Positions 49,785 through 59,314 of a stretch of 64,000 nt of DNA are shown in pieces; the stretch's first letter is position 1; the number at the start of each line of letters is the position of its first letter. The notes below the pieces were generated by a model. It was not told the origin of the DNA. It did not search any database and saw nothing but the letters and a program-made list of their open reading frames with translations. This stretch comes from Halostagnicola kamekurae (GTDB lineage Archaea > Halobacteriota > Halobacteria > Halobacteriales > Natrialbaceae): positions 1,116,001-1,180,000 of the forward strand of contig NZ_FOZS01000002.1 in assembly GCF_900116205.1 (NCBI RefSeq). Direction: 5' to 3'. A program made the translations under genes and the position numbers.

Positions 49785-51542
49785 ATGGCTGCGGACCTAA
49801 ATTGGGCAATCGGAGGTGAGGCCGGGGACGGGATCGACTCCACCGGGAAGATCTTCGCTCAGGCGCTCTCCAGGGCAGGACGGCACGTATTCACATCCAA
49901 GGACTTCGCGTCCCGAATCCGCGGCGGGTACACCGCTTACAAGATTCGGACGTCGGTCGATCAGGTACAGAGCGTCGTCGATCGACTCGACATCTTGGTC
50001 GCGCTGACCCAGCGAACCATCGACGAGAACCTCGACGAACTCCACGACGGTAGTGCAGTCATCTACGACGGCGAGCGGTCGTGGGAGGCAGAGATCCCCG
50101 ACGAGATCACCGCCGTCGACGTTCCGTTGAAGTCGCTCGCCGAAGACGCGGGGGGAGCGATCATGCGAAACATCGTTGCGCTCGGCGCGGCGTGTGAGAT
50201 CACGAACTTCGACGTCGAGTACCTCGACGAATCTCTCGAGAAGCGCTTCGGGGGGAAGGGCTCGAAGATCGTCGAGAACAACAAGGAGGCCGCTCGGCTC
50301 GGACAGGAGTACGTTCGCGAGAACTACGATTTCGACGAACTCGAGTACGATCTCGAAACGACCGACAACGACTACGTCCTCCTGAACGGGAACGAGGCGA
50401 TCGGCATGGGCGCGATCGCGGCCGGTTGTCGGTTCTACGCCGGCTACCCGATCACGCCCGCGACCTCCATCATGGAGTATCTCACCGGCCGGATCGAAGA
50501 CTACGGCGGTCACGTCGTCCAGGCCGAGGACGAACTCTCGGCGATCAACATGGCACTCGGAGGCGCGCGCGCCGGCGCTCGAGCGATGACCGCGACGTCC
50601 GGAGCGGGGATCGACCTCATGACCGAGACGTTCGGGCTCGTCGCTACCAGCGAGACGCCCCTGGTCATCTGTGACGTCCAGCGCTCGGGTCCCTCGACCG
50701 GAATGCCGACGAAGCAAGAACAGGGCGACCTCAACATGGCGCTGTACGCTGGCCACGGCGAGGTCCCCCGGTTCGTCGTCACGCCGACGAGTATCACCGA
50801 GTGTTTCTGGAAGACCGTCGAGGCGTTCAACCTGGCTGAGAAGTATCAGACGCCCGTCTTCCTCGTCTCCGACCTCGCGATGTCGGTGACCGAGCAGACG
50901 TTCCCGCCGGAAGCGTTCGACATGGACGCGGTCGAAATCGATCGCGGCAAACTCGTCGAGCAGGACGAGGTCGACGAGTGGCTCGACGACGAGGGCCGAT
51001 TCCGCGCCCACGCCGTCACCGACGACGGCGTCAGCCCGCGTGCCAAACCCGGCACGATCGACGGCGCGCACATGAGCACCGGCCTCGAACACGACGAGCT
51101 CGGTCGCCGGACCGAGGAGGAAGGCGAACGCGTCCAGCAGGTCGACAAGCGAAACCGCAAAGTCGAGACCGCAAAAGAACGCGAGGAGTGGGACTACCGG
51201 GAGTTCGGCGACGCCGACTCGGAGAACCTCATCATCTCGTGGGGTTCGAACGAGGGCGCGCTCGTCGAAGCCCTCGAGTACCTCGAGGACGACGGGATCA
51301 GCGTTCGCGTCATCTCCGTCCCGTACATCTTCCCGCGGCCCGACCTGACCGAGGAGATCGAGGCGGCCGAGGAGGCGATCGTCGTCGAGTGTAACGCGAC
51401 GGGTCAGTTCGCGGATCTACTTGAGCACGATACGCTTACCCGTCTGAAGCGAATTAACAAGTACACGGGCGTGCGCTTCAAAGCGGACGAACTCGCGACG
51501 GAGATCACCGACAAACTCGCAGAGGAGGTTCCAGCACAATGA
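49785..51542 (+). CDS. korA: 2-oxoacid:ferredoxin oxidoreductase, alpha (gamma-alpha fusion) subunit
   Basis: This 585-residue protein starts MAADLNWAIGGEAGDGIDST. It contains the gamma domain (GKIFAQALSRAGRHVFTSKD and following) and then the alpha domain (MGAIAAGCRFYAGYPITPAT, TATSGAGIDLMTETFGL and GVRFKADELATEITDKL). With the beta subunit it oxidises 2-oxoglutarate, pyruvate or a similar acid with CoA and reduces ferredoxin. The haloarchaeal KOR/POR pair is a key TCA-cycle enzyme; substrate specificity is not decided here. The next gene overlaps in ATGA. Confidence 0.95.
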   Translation: MAADLNWAIGGEAGDGIDSTGKIFAQALSRAGRHVFTSKDFASRIRGGYTAYKIRTSVDQVQSVVDRLDILVALTQRTIDENLDELHDGSAVIYDGERSWEAEIPDEITAVDVPLKSLAEDAGGAIMRNIVALGAACEITNFDVEYLDESLEKRFGGKGSKIVENNKEAARLGQEYVRENYDFDELEYDLETTDNDYVLLNGNEAIGMGAIAAGCRFYAGYPITPATSIMEYLTGRIEDYGGHVVQAEDELSAINMALGGARAGARAMTATSGAGIDLMTETFGLVATSETPLVICDVQRSGPSTGMPTKQEQGDLNMALYAGHGEVPRFVVTPTSITECFWKTVEAFNLAEKYQTPVFLVSDLAMSVTEQTFPPEAFDMDAVEIDRGKLVEQDEVDEWLDDEGRFRAHAVTDDGVSPRAKPGTIDGAHMSTGLEHDELGRRTEEEGERVQQVDKRNRKVETAKEREEWDYREFGDADSENLIISWGSNEGALVEALEYLEDDGISVRVISVPYIFPRPDLTEEIEAAEEAIVVECNATGQFADLLEHDTLTRLKRINKYTGVRFKADELATEITDKLAEEVPAQ

Positions 51543-52405
51543 GCTCAGACGTACGATTCACCGATTTCAAATCCGACAAGCAGCCGACCTGGTGTCCCGG
51601 ATGTGGGGACTTCGGCACGATGAACGGCATGATGAAAGCCCTCGCGAACACCGGCAACGATCCCGACAACACGTTCGTCGTGGCGGGGATCGGGTGTTCG
51701 GGCAAGATCGGGACCTACATGCACAGCTACGCGCTGCATGGCGTCCACGGGCGTGCCCTGCCGGTCGGTACCGGCGTCAAGATGGCCCGACCCGACATCG
51801 AAGTGATGGTCGCCGGCGGCGACGGCGACGGGTACTCGATCGGTGCCGGCCACTTCGTCCACGCCGTTCGCCGAAACGTGGACATGACGTACGTGGTCAT
51901 GGACAACCGCATTTACGGGCTGACGAAGGGACAGGCCTCGCCGACTTCGCGCTCGGACTTCGAAACGTCGACGACGCCCGAGGGACCACAGCAGCCGCCG
52001 GTCAACCCCCTCGCGCTCGCGCTCGCATCGGGTGCGACCTTCATCGCCCAGTCCTTTAGCTCGGACGCGATGCGCCACGCCGAAATCATCGAGAAGGCGA
52101 TCGAACACGACGGCTTCGGCTTCGTCAACGTGTTCAGTCCGTGTGTTACCTTCAACGACGTCGACACCTACGACTACTTCCGCGACACGCTCGTCGACCT
52201 CAAGGAGGACGAGGATCACGACCCGACGAACTACGAGGACGCCAAGGAAGTCATCACGGACGGCGAAATGGAGTATCAGGGCGTGATGTACCAAAACGAG
52301 GAGGCGCTACCGTATCACGAGCAACACGGCGTCACCGAGGACATGTCCGAGATTCCGGACGGCGCACCCGAGGACGCCATGGACCTCGTTCGCGAATTCT
52401 ACTGA
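51539..52405 (+). CDS. korB: 2-oxoacid:ferredoxin oxidoreductase, beta subunit
   Basis: This 288-residue TPP-binding subunit starts MSSDVRFTDFKSDKQPTWCP. It has CPGCGDFGTMNGM, a Cys-containing cluster-ligand region (GIGCSGKIGTYMHSYALHG), and the TPP motif GDGDGYSIGAGHFVHAVRRN with YVVMDNRIYGLTKGQ. It pairs with the alpha subunit directly upstream. The C-terminal region (YQGVMYQNEEALPYHEQHG) is typical. Confidence 0.95.
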   Translation: MSSDVRFTDFKSDKQPTWCPGCGDFGTMNGMMKALANTGNDPDNTFVVAGIGCSGKIGTYMHSYALHGVHGRALPVGTGVKMARPDIEVMVAGGDGDGYSIGAGHFVHAVRRNVDMTYVVMDNRIYGLTKGQASPTSRSDFETSTTPEGPQQPPVNPLALALASGATFIAQSFSSDAMRHAEIIEKAIEHDGFGFVNVFSPCVTFNDVDTYDYFRDTLVDLKEDEDHDPTNYEDAKEVITDGEMEYQGVMYQNEEALPYHEQHGVTEDMSEIPDGAPEDAMDLVREFY

Positions 52406-52611
52406 ACCGACTTCAGTTTTAGAGCGACTCGAGAACGATTTCGCTCTCCGGATCACCACAGCCACCAGTTGCTCGAAACGTCGCTGACGGGCAGCGTCGG
52501 CCACTACGTACGCCGCACCGTTGTCGGCGTCGCCGTCTCGCGTGATACCGTCTGGGCTGTCCGATCACGTCTCGAGTTGGCCACGCGAAAACCGGACGAA
52601 CCGGTGAGCGC

Positions 52612-53268
52612 TCAGACCGGGTGCTCGACAGACTCGAGCAGGACCTCGACGTTGGCTCCCTCGTCCTGGAACAGTTCCGGATACATACCGACGAGAACCA
52701 GATAGTCGCCCTCGTGACCGAACGAGGCCACGAGGAGGTCGACGTCGATCGCTTCGCCCTGATACTCGGTCTGTCCCTGCAGACGGTCGACGTCGCGACT
52801 CTCTCCGAGAATCGACACCGAAAAGGTCTCCTCGTGCTGGATGTCCCGAATATCCGTCTCCCCGTTCTCGATCTGACCCCGGAACTCGTCGAGTAACTCC
52901 TCGCTGTCCATGCCGTCGATGGGATTGAGCGACCGGCCGGCGACGCTCATGTTGGGCGTCGAGACCGCGACGAACGCGGTCGCCTCCTGTGATTGGCCCC
53001 GAATATCGAGCGCTTTCGCGTAACTCGAGAGCCAGAATCCGGCTTCGATCTCCCGTTCGACGCCGGCTTCGACCGTCTCTTCGAAGGTCCGTTCCTCGAC
53101 GGTCAGCTCTTCGAATCCCGTCTCCTCGAGCGCGCTGTCGGTCGGCGCGACGCGGTCGGAACTGAATTCGAGCGGCCCGTCGCCGGTGATGAAATCGAGA
53201 CAGCCAGCGAGGGCTGCGATCGAACCTGTCACTCCCGCTGCAAGAAACCGTCTGCGTGAAGAACTCAT
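52612..53268 (-). CDS. haloarchaeal lipoprotein (DUF6517-like)
   Basis: This 218-residue lipoprotein starts MSSSRRRFLAAGVTGSIAAL, with a Tat-type RRR and a lipobox LAGC, and continues with a repeated beta-rich domain (SNPNM-like segment STPNMSVAGRSLNPI). It belongs to the abundant haloarchaeal DUF6517 type, I believe. Mature protein faces the outside. No binding partner is evident. Confidence 0.82.
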   Translation of the reverse strand: MSSSRRRFLAAGVTGSIAALAGCLDFITGDGPLEFSSDRVAPTDSALEETGFEELTVEERTFEETVEAGVEREIEAGFWLSSYAKALDIRGQSQEATAFVAVSTPNMSVAGRSLNPIDGMDSEELLDEFRGQIENGETDIRDIQHEETFSVSILGESRDVDRLQGQTEYQGEAIDVDLLVASFGHEGDYLVLVGMYPELFQDEGANVEVLLESVEHPV

Positions 53269-53415
53269 TACCTACCGTATTCGTTAGCAACAGCATATTC
53301 GTTGTGGCTGGTTCATTCGATCCGACAGGATAGACGAGCAGGCGACGGCCGACGCCGAGACGGCCGTCACGGATACACATCAAGAGTTATCGGGGTTGGC
53401 TCCCCCCGTTGTACC

Positions 53416-54537
53416 ATGACGGAGTTCTCTCATCGGGTCGAGCAGGTATCGATCAGCGGGATCCGGGAAGTGTTCGAAGCCGCGGGCGAGGACGCGATCA
53501 ACCTCGGACTCGGGCAACCGGACTTTCCAACGCCCGAGCACGCTCGAGCGGGAGCGATCGAGGCTATCGAGTCCGAGAAGACCGACGCTTACACCTCGAA
53601 CAAAGGGACGCGGTCGCTTCGCGAGGCGATCTCCGGAACGTACGACCGCGAGTACGGAATCGACGTCGATCCGGCGGACATCATCGCGACGTCCGGCGGG
53701 AGCGAGGCGCTTCACCTGGTGTTAGAGGCGCACGTCGATCCGGGCGAGGAAGTCATTTTCCCCGATCCCGGCTTCGTCTCCTACGACGCGTTGACGAAGA
53801 TCGCCGACGGGACTCCAAAGCCGGTCCCGCTCCGGGAGGATCTCACGCTCGATCCGGCGACCGTCGAGGAGGCGATCACCGACGATACGGCCGCGTTCGT
53901 GGTCAACAGCCCCTCGAATCCGACGGGTGCGGTCCAGTCCGAGGAGGACATGCGCGAGTTCGCGCGCATCGCGGACGAACACGATGTCCTCTGTCTCTCC
54001 GACGAGGTGTACGAGCGAATCGTCTTCGAGGGCGAACACCGCTCGCCGCTCGAGTTCGCCCAGAGCGACAACGTCGTGGTCGTCAGCGCCTGCTCGAAAA
54101 CATACTCGATGACAGGCTGGCGACTCGGCTGGGTCGTCGGATCGAATCGGAGAATCGAACGCATGCTCCGGGTCCACCAGTACGGGCAGGCCTGTGCGAG
54201 CGCACCGGCGCAGTACGCCGCAGAGGCGGCCCTGACCGGTCCGCAGGACCCCGTCGCGGAGATGGTCGACGCGTTCGAGCGGCGCCGAGACCTCGTCGTC
54301 GACGGTCTCGAGGACGCCGGCCTCGAGGTCCCGACGCCCTCGGGCGCGTTCTACGTCATGCCCAAAGTCCCGGACGGCTGGTGTGAGGAAGTCCTCGAGC
54401 GCGACGTGGTGGTCGTGCCGGGCGACGCCTTCGGCGCACACGGCGAGGGCTATGCGCGACTCTCCTATGCGACCGGAACGGAAGAACTCAAAGAAGCGCT
54501 CGAGGTCATCGACGCGGCGACCCGGGCGGTGCGATAG
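53416..54537 (+). CDS. class I PLP-dependent aminotransferase
   Basis: This 373-residue aminotransferase starts MTEFSHRVEQVSISGIREVF. PLP-binding features: INLGLGQPDFPTPEHA, TSGGSEALHLV, NSPSNPTGAV, DEVYERI, and the lysine in SACSKTYSMTGWRLGW, ending with YARLSYATG. It is likely an aspartate, alanine or aromatic aminotransferase; the family is too broad to fix the acceptor. The start ATG 53416 is chosen because the upstream extension is basic. Confidence 0.93.
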   Translation: MTEFSHRVEQVSISGIREVFEAAGEDAINLGLGQPDFPTPEHARAGAIEAIESEKTDAYTSNKGTRSLREAISGTYDREYGIDVDPADIIATSGGSEALHLVLEAHVDPGEEVIFPDPGFVSYDALTKIADGTPKPVPLREDLTLDPATVEEAITDDTAAFVVNSPSNPTGAVQSEEDMREFARIADEHDVLCLSDEVYERIVFEGEHRSPLEFAQSDNVVVVSACSKTYSMTGWRLGWVVGSNRRIERMLRVHQYGQACASAPAQYAAEAALTGPQDPVAEMVDAFERRRDLVVDGLEDAGLEVPTPSGAFYVMPKVPDGWCEEVLERDVVVVPGDAFGAHGEGYARLSYATGTEELKEALEVIDAATRAVR

Positions 54538-54663
54538 GGACGTCTAAGACGGCTACACCGCCCAGTTCGACGGCCAGACGAGACGACAGGCGTAGAACTT
54601 CTATCGACTGATCTTTTCGTCGATTCCAAGAAACGATGGCCTCGTGGATTGGACCTGCGAGGC

Positions 54664-55107
54664 TCAGTTTACGTCCTCGTCCTCGAGGCGCTCGAGGACC
54701 TCTCTTGCGTTCTCGACGGCGGCTTCTTTTTTCGCGGGGTAGGCCTCGACTTTCGCGCGGAACGTGATCCCGTCGCCGAGTCGGCTCTCGCCGTTGAACG
54801 CGGCCTGTTTGTCGAGCGTGAGATAGAGTTCGGTGTTTTCGGTCACCCGCTGGTCGAGTTCGGCGATCAGGCCGTCGAAATCCTCGAGATCCGCGAGTCT
54901 CGAGAGGACGTGGCGCACGTCGTCTGCGTTTTCGGCGCGCGCCGAGAGGACGAGGATCCGATCGCCGTAGTGGCCCTCGCTCTCGACGCGCTCTATTTCG
55001 AACTCCTCGGGGAGGAAGGTTCGGAGCGCGCTCTCGACGCGTTTTTCGTCCTCGGTGGCGTAACAGAACGTTCGCAGATCGACGTAGTGAAGCGGGATTT
55101 GTGGCAT
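54664..55107 (-). CDS. RNA-binding protein (COG1325/PF01877 type)
   Basis: This 147-residue protein starts MPQIPLHYVDLRTFCYATED. It has the pattern of the archaeal exosome-associated or predicted RNA-binding family (EGHYGDRILVLSARAENADD, LDQRVTENTELYLTLDKQAA and VEAYPAKKEAAVENAREVLE). Family members are linked to RNA degradation or ribosome assembly. The companion small gene lies 36 bases upstream on the same strand. Confidence 0.88.
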   Translation of the reverse strand: MPQIPLHYVDLRTFCYATEDEKRVESALRTFLPEEFEIERVESEGHYGDRILVLSARAENADDVRHVLSRLADLEDFDGLIAELDQRVTENTELYLTLDKQAAFNGESRLGDGITFRAKVEAYPAKKEAAVENAREVLERLEDEDVN

Positions 55108-55143
55108 CGGTCCTGAGAGAACGGGCGTGTCGCTGGTAGGTAG

Positions 55144-55353
55144 TTACTCGTCGGCGTCGTCCGGGTCGGCGTCGTCGGGAGCGGCCTCGAGGGCGTCTTC
55201 GGGAACGCCCGACTCCTGACCGTCCTCGAAGCTGATCGTGTAGGTGACGTCGCCGAACATAGATTCCATCGTCTGGGTGACCGTCCCGACTTCGCCGTCG
55301 AATTCGCTGTGTTTGTCGTGGAGCACGACGTGGTCGTCTTCCTCGAAGCTCAT
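55144..55353 (-). CDS. small KOW/SH3-like acidic protein
   Basis: This 69-residue protein starts MSFEEDDHVVLHDKHSEFDG. The N-terminal ~50 residues are beta-rich with V-L-H-D-K and EVGTVTQTMESMFGDVTYTIS, like a KOW/SH3-type barrel, and the end is an acidic tail (DDADPDDADE). It may bind nucleic acid or protein. It precedes the RNA-binding protein gene on the same strand, which suggests co-expression and a possible RNA-related job. Confidence 0.7.
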   Translation of the reverse strand: MSFEEDDHVVLHDKHSEFDGEVGTVTQTMESMFGDVTYTISFEDGQESGVPEDALEAAPDDADPDDADE

Positions 55354-55441
55354 AGGTCGCTCTTCCCTGCCATTGCGTAAAAAGGGACTGATTCGGTTTC
55401 GACGGCTCGACGGGGAGACCGCGAGCGCGACTGCAGCCGGG

Positions 55442-56125
55442 TCAGGCCTCGATTCCGAGCTCCTCGAGGAGCGTCTGGCCCGCGGCGCTCGAGGAACCGG
55501 GACCGCGTGCGGTTATCAGATCGCCGTCGACGGTGACGCTCGTCTCCGAATCGAGTTCGGCGTCCCAGTTTCCGCCCGCGGCGATCACTTCGTCTTCGAC
55601 CCAGTAGGGGAGTTTTCTGCCGTCTGGCATCAGGTCCTCGTTGTCGACGATTCCCTCCTCCCACTCGTTCGGGAAGCCGGTTACCTCGCGGTCGTGGACG
55701 ATGAACGCGCCGTGGCTGTCTCGCGTGAACGCGAGAATGGCAACGGCGTGGCAGACGACGAGTGCCTTTCCGTCGCCCTCGATCGTCTCGCGAAGGATCG
55801 TCCGCGCGTGTTTGTCCTGATTAACGTCCCACTCGGTACCGTGACCGCCCGGGAAAACGACGGCGTCGTACTCGCCGGCTTGCGCCTTCGCGAGCGGAAT
55901 GGGATCGTTCAGCCGCTCGTCGGTCTCGTGGACCTCCATGACGTGTTCGGCGGTTTCCTCGCCGACCTGTTCTGGGTCGGCAGAGCGCTCGTCGATCTGC
56001 GGCGGGCCGCCCGTCGGTGTCGCGACCGTGATGTCGACCCCCGCGTCGGTGAGCGTCTCGAGCGGCTCGACGCATTCTTCTCCCCAGTATCCCTCCTCGC
56101 TGACGACGAACAGTGCTCGAGTCAT
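55442..56125 (-). CDS. DJ-1/PfpI family glutamine amidotransferase-like protein
   Basis: This 227-residue protein starts MTRALFVVSEEGYWGEECVE. The nucleophile elbow is LVVCHAVAILAF with Cys, and the family Glu/acid region lies at YWGEECVEPLE. The pattern PGGHGTEWD and YWVEDEVIAAGGNWD is typical of DJ-1/Hsp31-type proteins. It may be a chaperone, deglycase or protease-like enzyme. The upstream in-frame extension is not coding-like. Confidence 0.9.
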   Translation of the reverse strand: MTRALFVVSEEGYWGEECVEPLETLTDAGVDITVATPTGGPPQIDERSADPEQVGEETAEHVMEVHETDERLNDPIPLAKAQAGEYDAVVFPGGHGTEWDVNQDKHARTILRETIEGDGKALVVCHAVAILAFTRDSHGAFIVHDREVTGFPNEWEEGIVDNEDLMPDGRKLPYWVEDEVIAAGGNWDAELDSETSVTVDGDLITARGPGSSSAAGQTLLEELGIEA

Positions 56126-56268
56126 GTGCGCCCGTTCGGGAGCCAGCACATTAACGCCGGTCCAACCCCTCGGTTCTGCCGCAATCGCCGCCGCCGACCT
56201 GTTACGAGAGCGGACGGTCACGAGCGACGAGGGTGGTCTTTTTCGCCGCTGGCGACGTAGCCCGATTT

Positions 56269-56727
56269 ATGGCACAGCGACCGAACCCCTTCGAGGAGCT
56301 CGAGAAACTGATCGATCGGCTGAGCCGGCAACTGCGGTCACCGCGGCGATCCGGCAGCAGCGGTGACGCTGACGGCGGGGACCTCGGTACGAGCGTCGGA
56401 TCGCGCGGAACCGGCGTCGACGTAACGGATGCAAACGGGGAGTTCGTCGTCGTGATCGACGCGCCCGGATTCGAGCGCGACGACATCGAGCTCACGCTGA
56501 CGAACCGGCGGCTGAAGATCGACGGCGAGCGCGAACAGGCCGTCGACGACGCCGAGGACACCTACCTTCGGCGCGAGCGGCGCACGCACTCGTTCAGCCG
56601 ACAGCTAACCCTCCCCAGCCCCGTCGACGCGGACGGCGTCGAAGCACACCTCAATAACGGCGTCGTGACGATCAGGCTGCCGAAACGCGATTTCGACGAC
56701 GCGGCGCGTTCGATCGATATCGAGTGA
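56269..56727 (+). CDS. hsp20: Hsp20/alpha-crystallin small heat-shock protein
   Basis: This 152-residue protein starts MAQRPNPFEELEKLIDRLSR. The alpha-crystallin core is visible: VDVTDANGEFVVVIDAPGFE, LTLTNRRLKIDGEREQ, and the C-terminal strands YLRRERRTHSFSRQLTLPSP and HLNNGVVTIRLPKRD. The N-terminal ~45 residues are low-complexity Ser/Gly/Arg. Small Hsps hold unfolding proteins. It is convergent with the DHH phosphoesterase gene, 45 bases apart. Confidence 0.93.
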   Translation: MAQRPNPFEELEKLIDRLSRQLRSPRRSGSSGDADGGDLGTSVGSRGTGVDVTDANGEFVVVIDAPGFERDDIELTLTNRRLKIDGEREQAVDDAEDTYLRRERRTHSFSRQLTLPSPVDADGVEAHLNNGVVTIRLPKRDFDDAARSIDIE

Positions 56728-56772
56728 ATCCGCGGACGGGCAATCGTCCGACCCGGTCGTGCTACAGGCCGA

Positions 56773-57780
56773 CTACTCGTTCCCGTTATCGAGGTTCAGC
56801 GCGTCGAAAAACCGCTTCTCGAGGCGGGTGCTGGCGAACTCGAGTAACTGGTTTTCGTCCCCCGCGACATCCGCGAACAGTCCGAGATCGATGCGGCCGC
56901 CGGCCATGTCGTGGTGGCCGCCGACCGCTCCGAGTTCGCCGAACGCGTTTTGTAACGTCTTTCCGGCCTGCACTCGCGGGTCGATCGATCGGGCGCTCAG
57001 TCGGATCGAACCGTTGACGATCCCGTAGATGAGGACCGTATCGACGCCCTCGAGGTTGAGCAGGTAGTCCGCGGCCTGCGGGAGCGCGTCGGTCTCGGTG
57101 GTTCGCCCCACGCTCGAGGCTAGGGACGAACCCCGCCGCGTCCGCGACGCGATGGCGTGTCCGATCGCGTCGAGCGTCGCCGGAGAGAACGCGCTTCCGT
57201 ACAGTTGCTCTAACATCTCGAGGTCCGCCTCTGGGTACACCGCCAGCGCGGCCTCGTACTCGCGTTCGGTCGGCTCGCGGACGAAATCGAGTCGTTCCCG
57301 GTGCAGCGCAAAGAGCAGTGCAGACGCCAGTCGCGTCGCGAGGGCCATCTCGAGGTCGAAGAGGTACTCGACGAAGATCGTCGCGGTCGCGCCGTAATCC
57401 GTTCGAACGTCGACGAACGCCGCCTCGACGTCGCTGTCCGGGTGGTGGTCGACGACGATCGACGGTTCGATCGACGCCGGTACCTGCGTGTTCTGGCCGG
57501 GAACCGCGTGATCGACGAACGCGAGGGAGTCGTCTTCGGCAATCGACGCGTTTCGGATCGGCGTGACGTCGATATTGAGCATGTTGACGAAGGCCCGATT
57601 TTGCTGGTGTGAGATTTCTCCCCCGTAGACTGTCCGGGTCTCGTTTACGCCGTTGTGTTTTGCGATCCGCTCGAGCGCGAGCGCGCTGGCGAGGCAGTCG
57701 GGATCCGGGTTGTCGTGACAGACGATGGTGAGCGAATCCATCTCCGCGAGCGTTTCTCCCAGATCTTCCGCTCGAGACAT
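56773..57780 (-). CDS. DHH-family phosphoesterase (RecJ/nanoRNase-like)
   Basis: This 335-residue protein is taken from MSRAEDLGETLAEMDSLTIV. The first acidic motif is HDNPDPDCLASALAL, the DHH signature is VDHHPDSDVEAAF, and the DHHA1 substrate-binding motif is GGHHDMAGGRID. It likely degrades short nucleic acids or cyclic dinucleotides (nanoRNase/pAp phosphatase type) with manganese. The ATG at 57780 is preferred over one six codons upstream. Confidence 0.92.
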   Translation of the reverse strand: MSRAEDLGETLAEMDSLTIVCHDNPDPDCLASALALERIAKHNGVNETRTVYGGEISHQQNRAFVNMLNIDVTPIRNASIAEDDSLAFVDHAVPGQNTQVPASIEPSIVVDHHPDSDVEAAFVDVRTDYGATATIFVEYLFDLEMALATRLASALLFALHRERLDFVREPTEREYEAALAVYPEADLEMLEQLYGSAFSPATLDAIGHAIASRTRRGSSLASSVGRTTETDALPQAADYLLNLEGVDTVLIYGIVNGSIRLSARSIDPRVQAGKTLQNAFGELGAVGGHHDMAGGRIDLGLFADVAGDENQLLEFASTRLEKRFFDALNLDNGNE

Positions 57781-58036
57781 ACCTAATCCTACGGACACGA
57801 GCGGTTTGTAAGTCGCGCCAAGATGTCGGCTGCGATGACTGGAAATACCGTATTAACTCTCGAAACTGGTTGGTACGCCGACACTTCGTCGGCGAATTCT
57901 CCGTGTTCAGATCCAAATACTGTTGATGAGTAACGTGCGTTTCAGGTCAATCTGCGCTCGAACACGGAAGAGAGTTCGGTCACGGGCCGTCCGTCCGCGC
58001 GATGGAGTCGGTCGACACCACGCGCTGGGAGGTTCC

Positions 58037-59047
58037 CTAGCGGTCGCGTCGTCGGCCCGTCAGCGCCTCGCTGGCCGGCGCGAACGGAATCGGCGTGCCG
58101 CGGTCGTTCTCGAGCGCTCGCTCGTAGAGCAACGACGCCGCGGCGACCGTCTCGATTCCGGTGCCGCCGCTGTCGAAGACTGTTATCTCGTCGGCGGCGG
58201 TTCGACCCGGTTCGGTGCCGGCGACCACGTCGCCGAGTTCGGCGTGGACGTGCTCGTCCGAGACGCGACCCGCCTCGCGCGCCGCGATAAACGATCCCGC
58301 ATCCTGTGACACCCGCTCTCGGAGGTCGGGAACGTACGTCGACCGTTCGATCGTCGTCGCGTCGAGTTCCCGTTTGTCGGGGTGGTATTGCCCCATCGCC
58401 GTCACGTGCGCGCCGGGCTCTAGGTGCTCGCCGTCGAAAACCGGCTCGGTCGACGTCGTCGCCGTGATGACGACGTCCGCGCCCGATACCGCGGCTTCGC
58501 TCGAGGAGACGGCCCGAACCGACGCCTCGAGTTGGTCGTCGAACTCGTCGGCGAACGCAGCCCGGTTTTCCGCGGTCGGCGAGTAGACGCGGACCTCCTC
58601 GAAGTCACGAACCGTGGCAGTCGTGTGGACCTGTCCGCGAGCCTGTGGCCCGGTTCCGACGACGGCGAGTGTCGTCGCGTCCTCGCGCGCCAGCGAGTCA
58701 ACGGCGACGGCTCCCGCCGCGCCGGTCTTGAACGGGTTCATGCTCGCGCCGTCGAGAATCGCGAGCGGTTCGCCCGACTGCGCGTCGAAAAGCGGCGTCA
58801 CGAACCACGCGTCGCCGGCGTCGAACCCGGCGCTGTACATGTAGCCCCCCATCGCGCCCGTTTCGGGCAACAACGCGGCGTAATCGGTGAACATCCCGTC
58901 GGGATCGGTTCGGAAGTACGCCGAGCGCGGATCCGCGGGGGCACCGCGACCGCGCTGGCGATACCCCTCTCGCACCGCCTCGACGTATTCGGCAGGCGAG
59001 GCGAGGTCTTCGATAGCGTCGCTCGAGAGAAACAGCGTTTCGGTCAT
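58037..59047 (-). CDS. ornithine cyclodeaminase / alanine dehydrogenase family
   Basis: This 336-residue protein starts MTETLFLSSDAIEDLASPAE. It has the family NAD-binding loop (LAVVGTGPQARGQVHTTATV), the mu-crystallin-like ordering (DPDGMFTDYAALLPETGAMG, GAMGGYMYSAGFDAG and KTGAAGAVAVDSLAREDATT) and the C-terminal GGTGIETVAAASLLY. It may be alanine dehydrogenase or a ketimine reductase; lysine or ornithine deaminase activity cannot be chosen from sequence. Confidence 0.9.
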   Translation of the reverse strand: MTETLFLSSDAIEDLASPAEYVEAVREGYRQRGRGAPADPRSAYFRTDPDGMFTDYAALLPETGAMGGYMYSAGFDAGDAWFVTPLFDAQSGEPLAILDGASMNPFKTGAAGAVAVDSLAREDATTLAVVGTGPQARGQVHTTATVRDFEEVRVYSPTAENRAAFADEFDDQLEASVRAVSSSEAAVSGADVVITATTSTEPVFDGEHLEPGAHVTAMGQYHPDKRELDATTIERSTYVPDLRERVSQDAGSFIAAREAGRVSDEHVHAELGDVVAGTEPGRTAADEITVFDSGGTGIETVAAASLLYERALENDRGTPIPFAPASEALTGRRRDR

Positions 59048-59098
59048 ATCGAACAGATCGGGACCGAACGAGAAAAAGACAGTGAGAGCGCCTCGAGA

Positions 59099-59314
59099 TC
59101 AGTCGGCGTTGATCGGCGGTCGGGCCGTGCCGGTTTCGTCGCCCGAATCGATGGGTGCGTTGACGAACATCGCGTGACCGATGAGCGTCATGGCGACCAT
59201 CGATCCGACCGGAATCGCTGCCGTTATCGAAACGCCGACGACGGTGAGTGCGACGGTAATGCCGAGCAGTGCGACTGGGATGAGGGCCAGAACAATGTCG
59301 TAATATCCAGTCAT
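59099..59314 (-). CDS. small two-helix membrane protein
   Basis: This 71-residue protein starts MTGYYDIVLALIPVALLGIT. Two hydrophobic segments (IVLALIPVALLGITVALTVV and AAIPVGSMVAMTLIGHAMFV) are followed by a polar tail (DSGDETGTARPPINAD). A TATA-like TTATATTA on the minus strand lies about 30 bases upstream (59341-59350), which fits a nearly leaderless transcript. The style matches other conserved haloarchaeal small membrane proteins. Confidence 0.75.
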   Translation of the reverse strand: MTGYYDIVLALIPVALLGITVALTVVGVSITAAIPVGSMVAMTLIGHAMFVNAPIDSGDETGTARPPINAD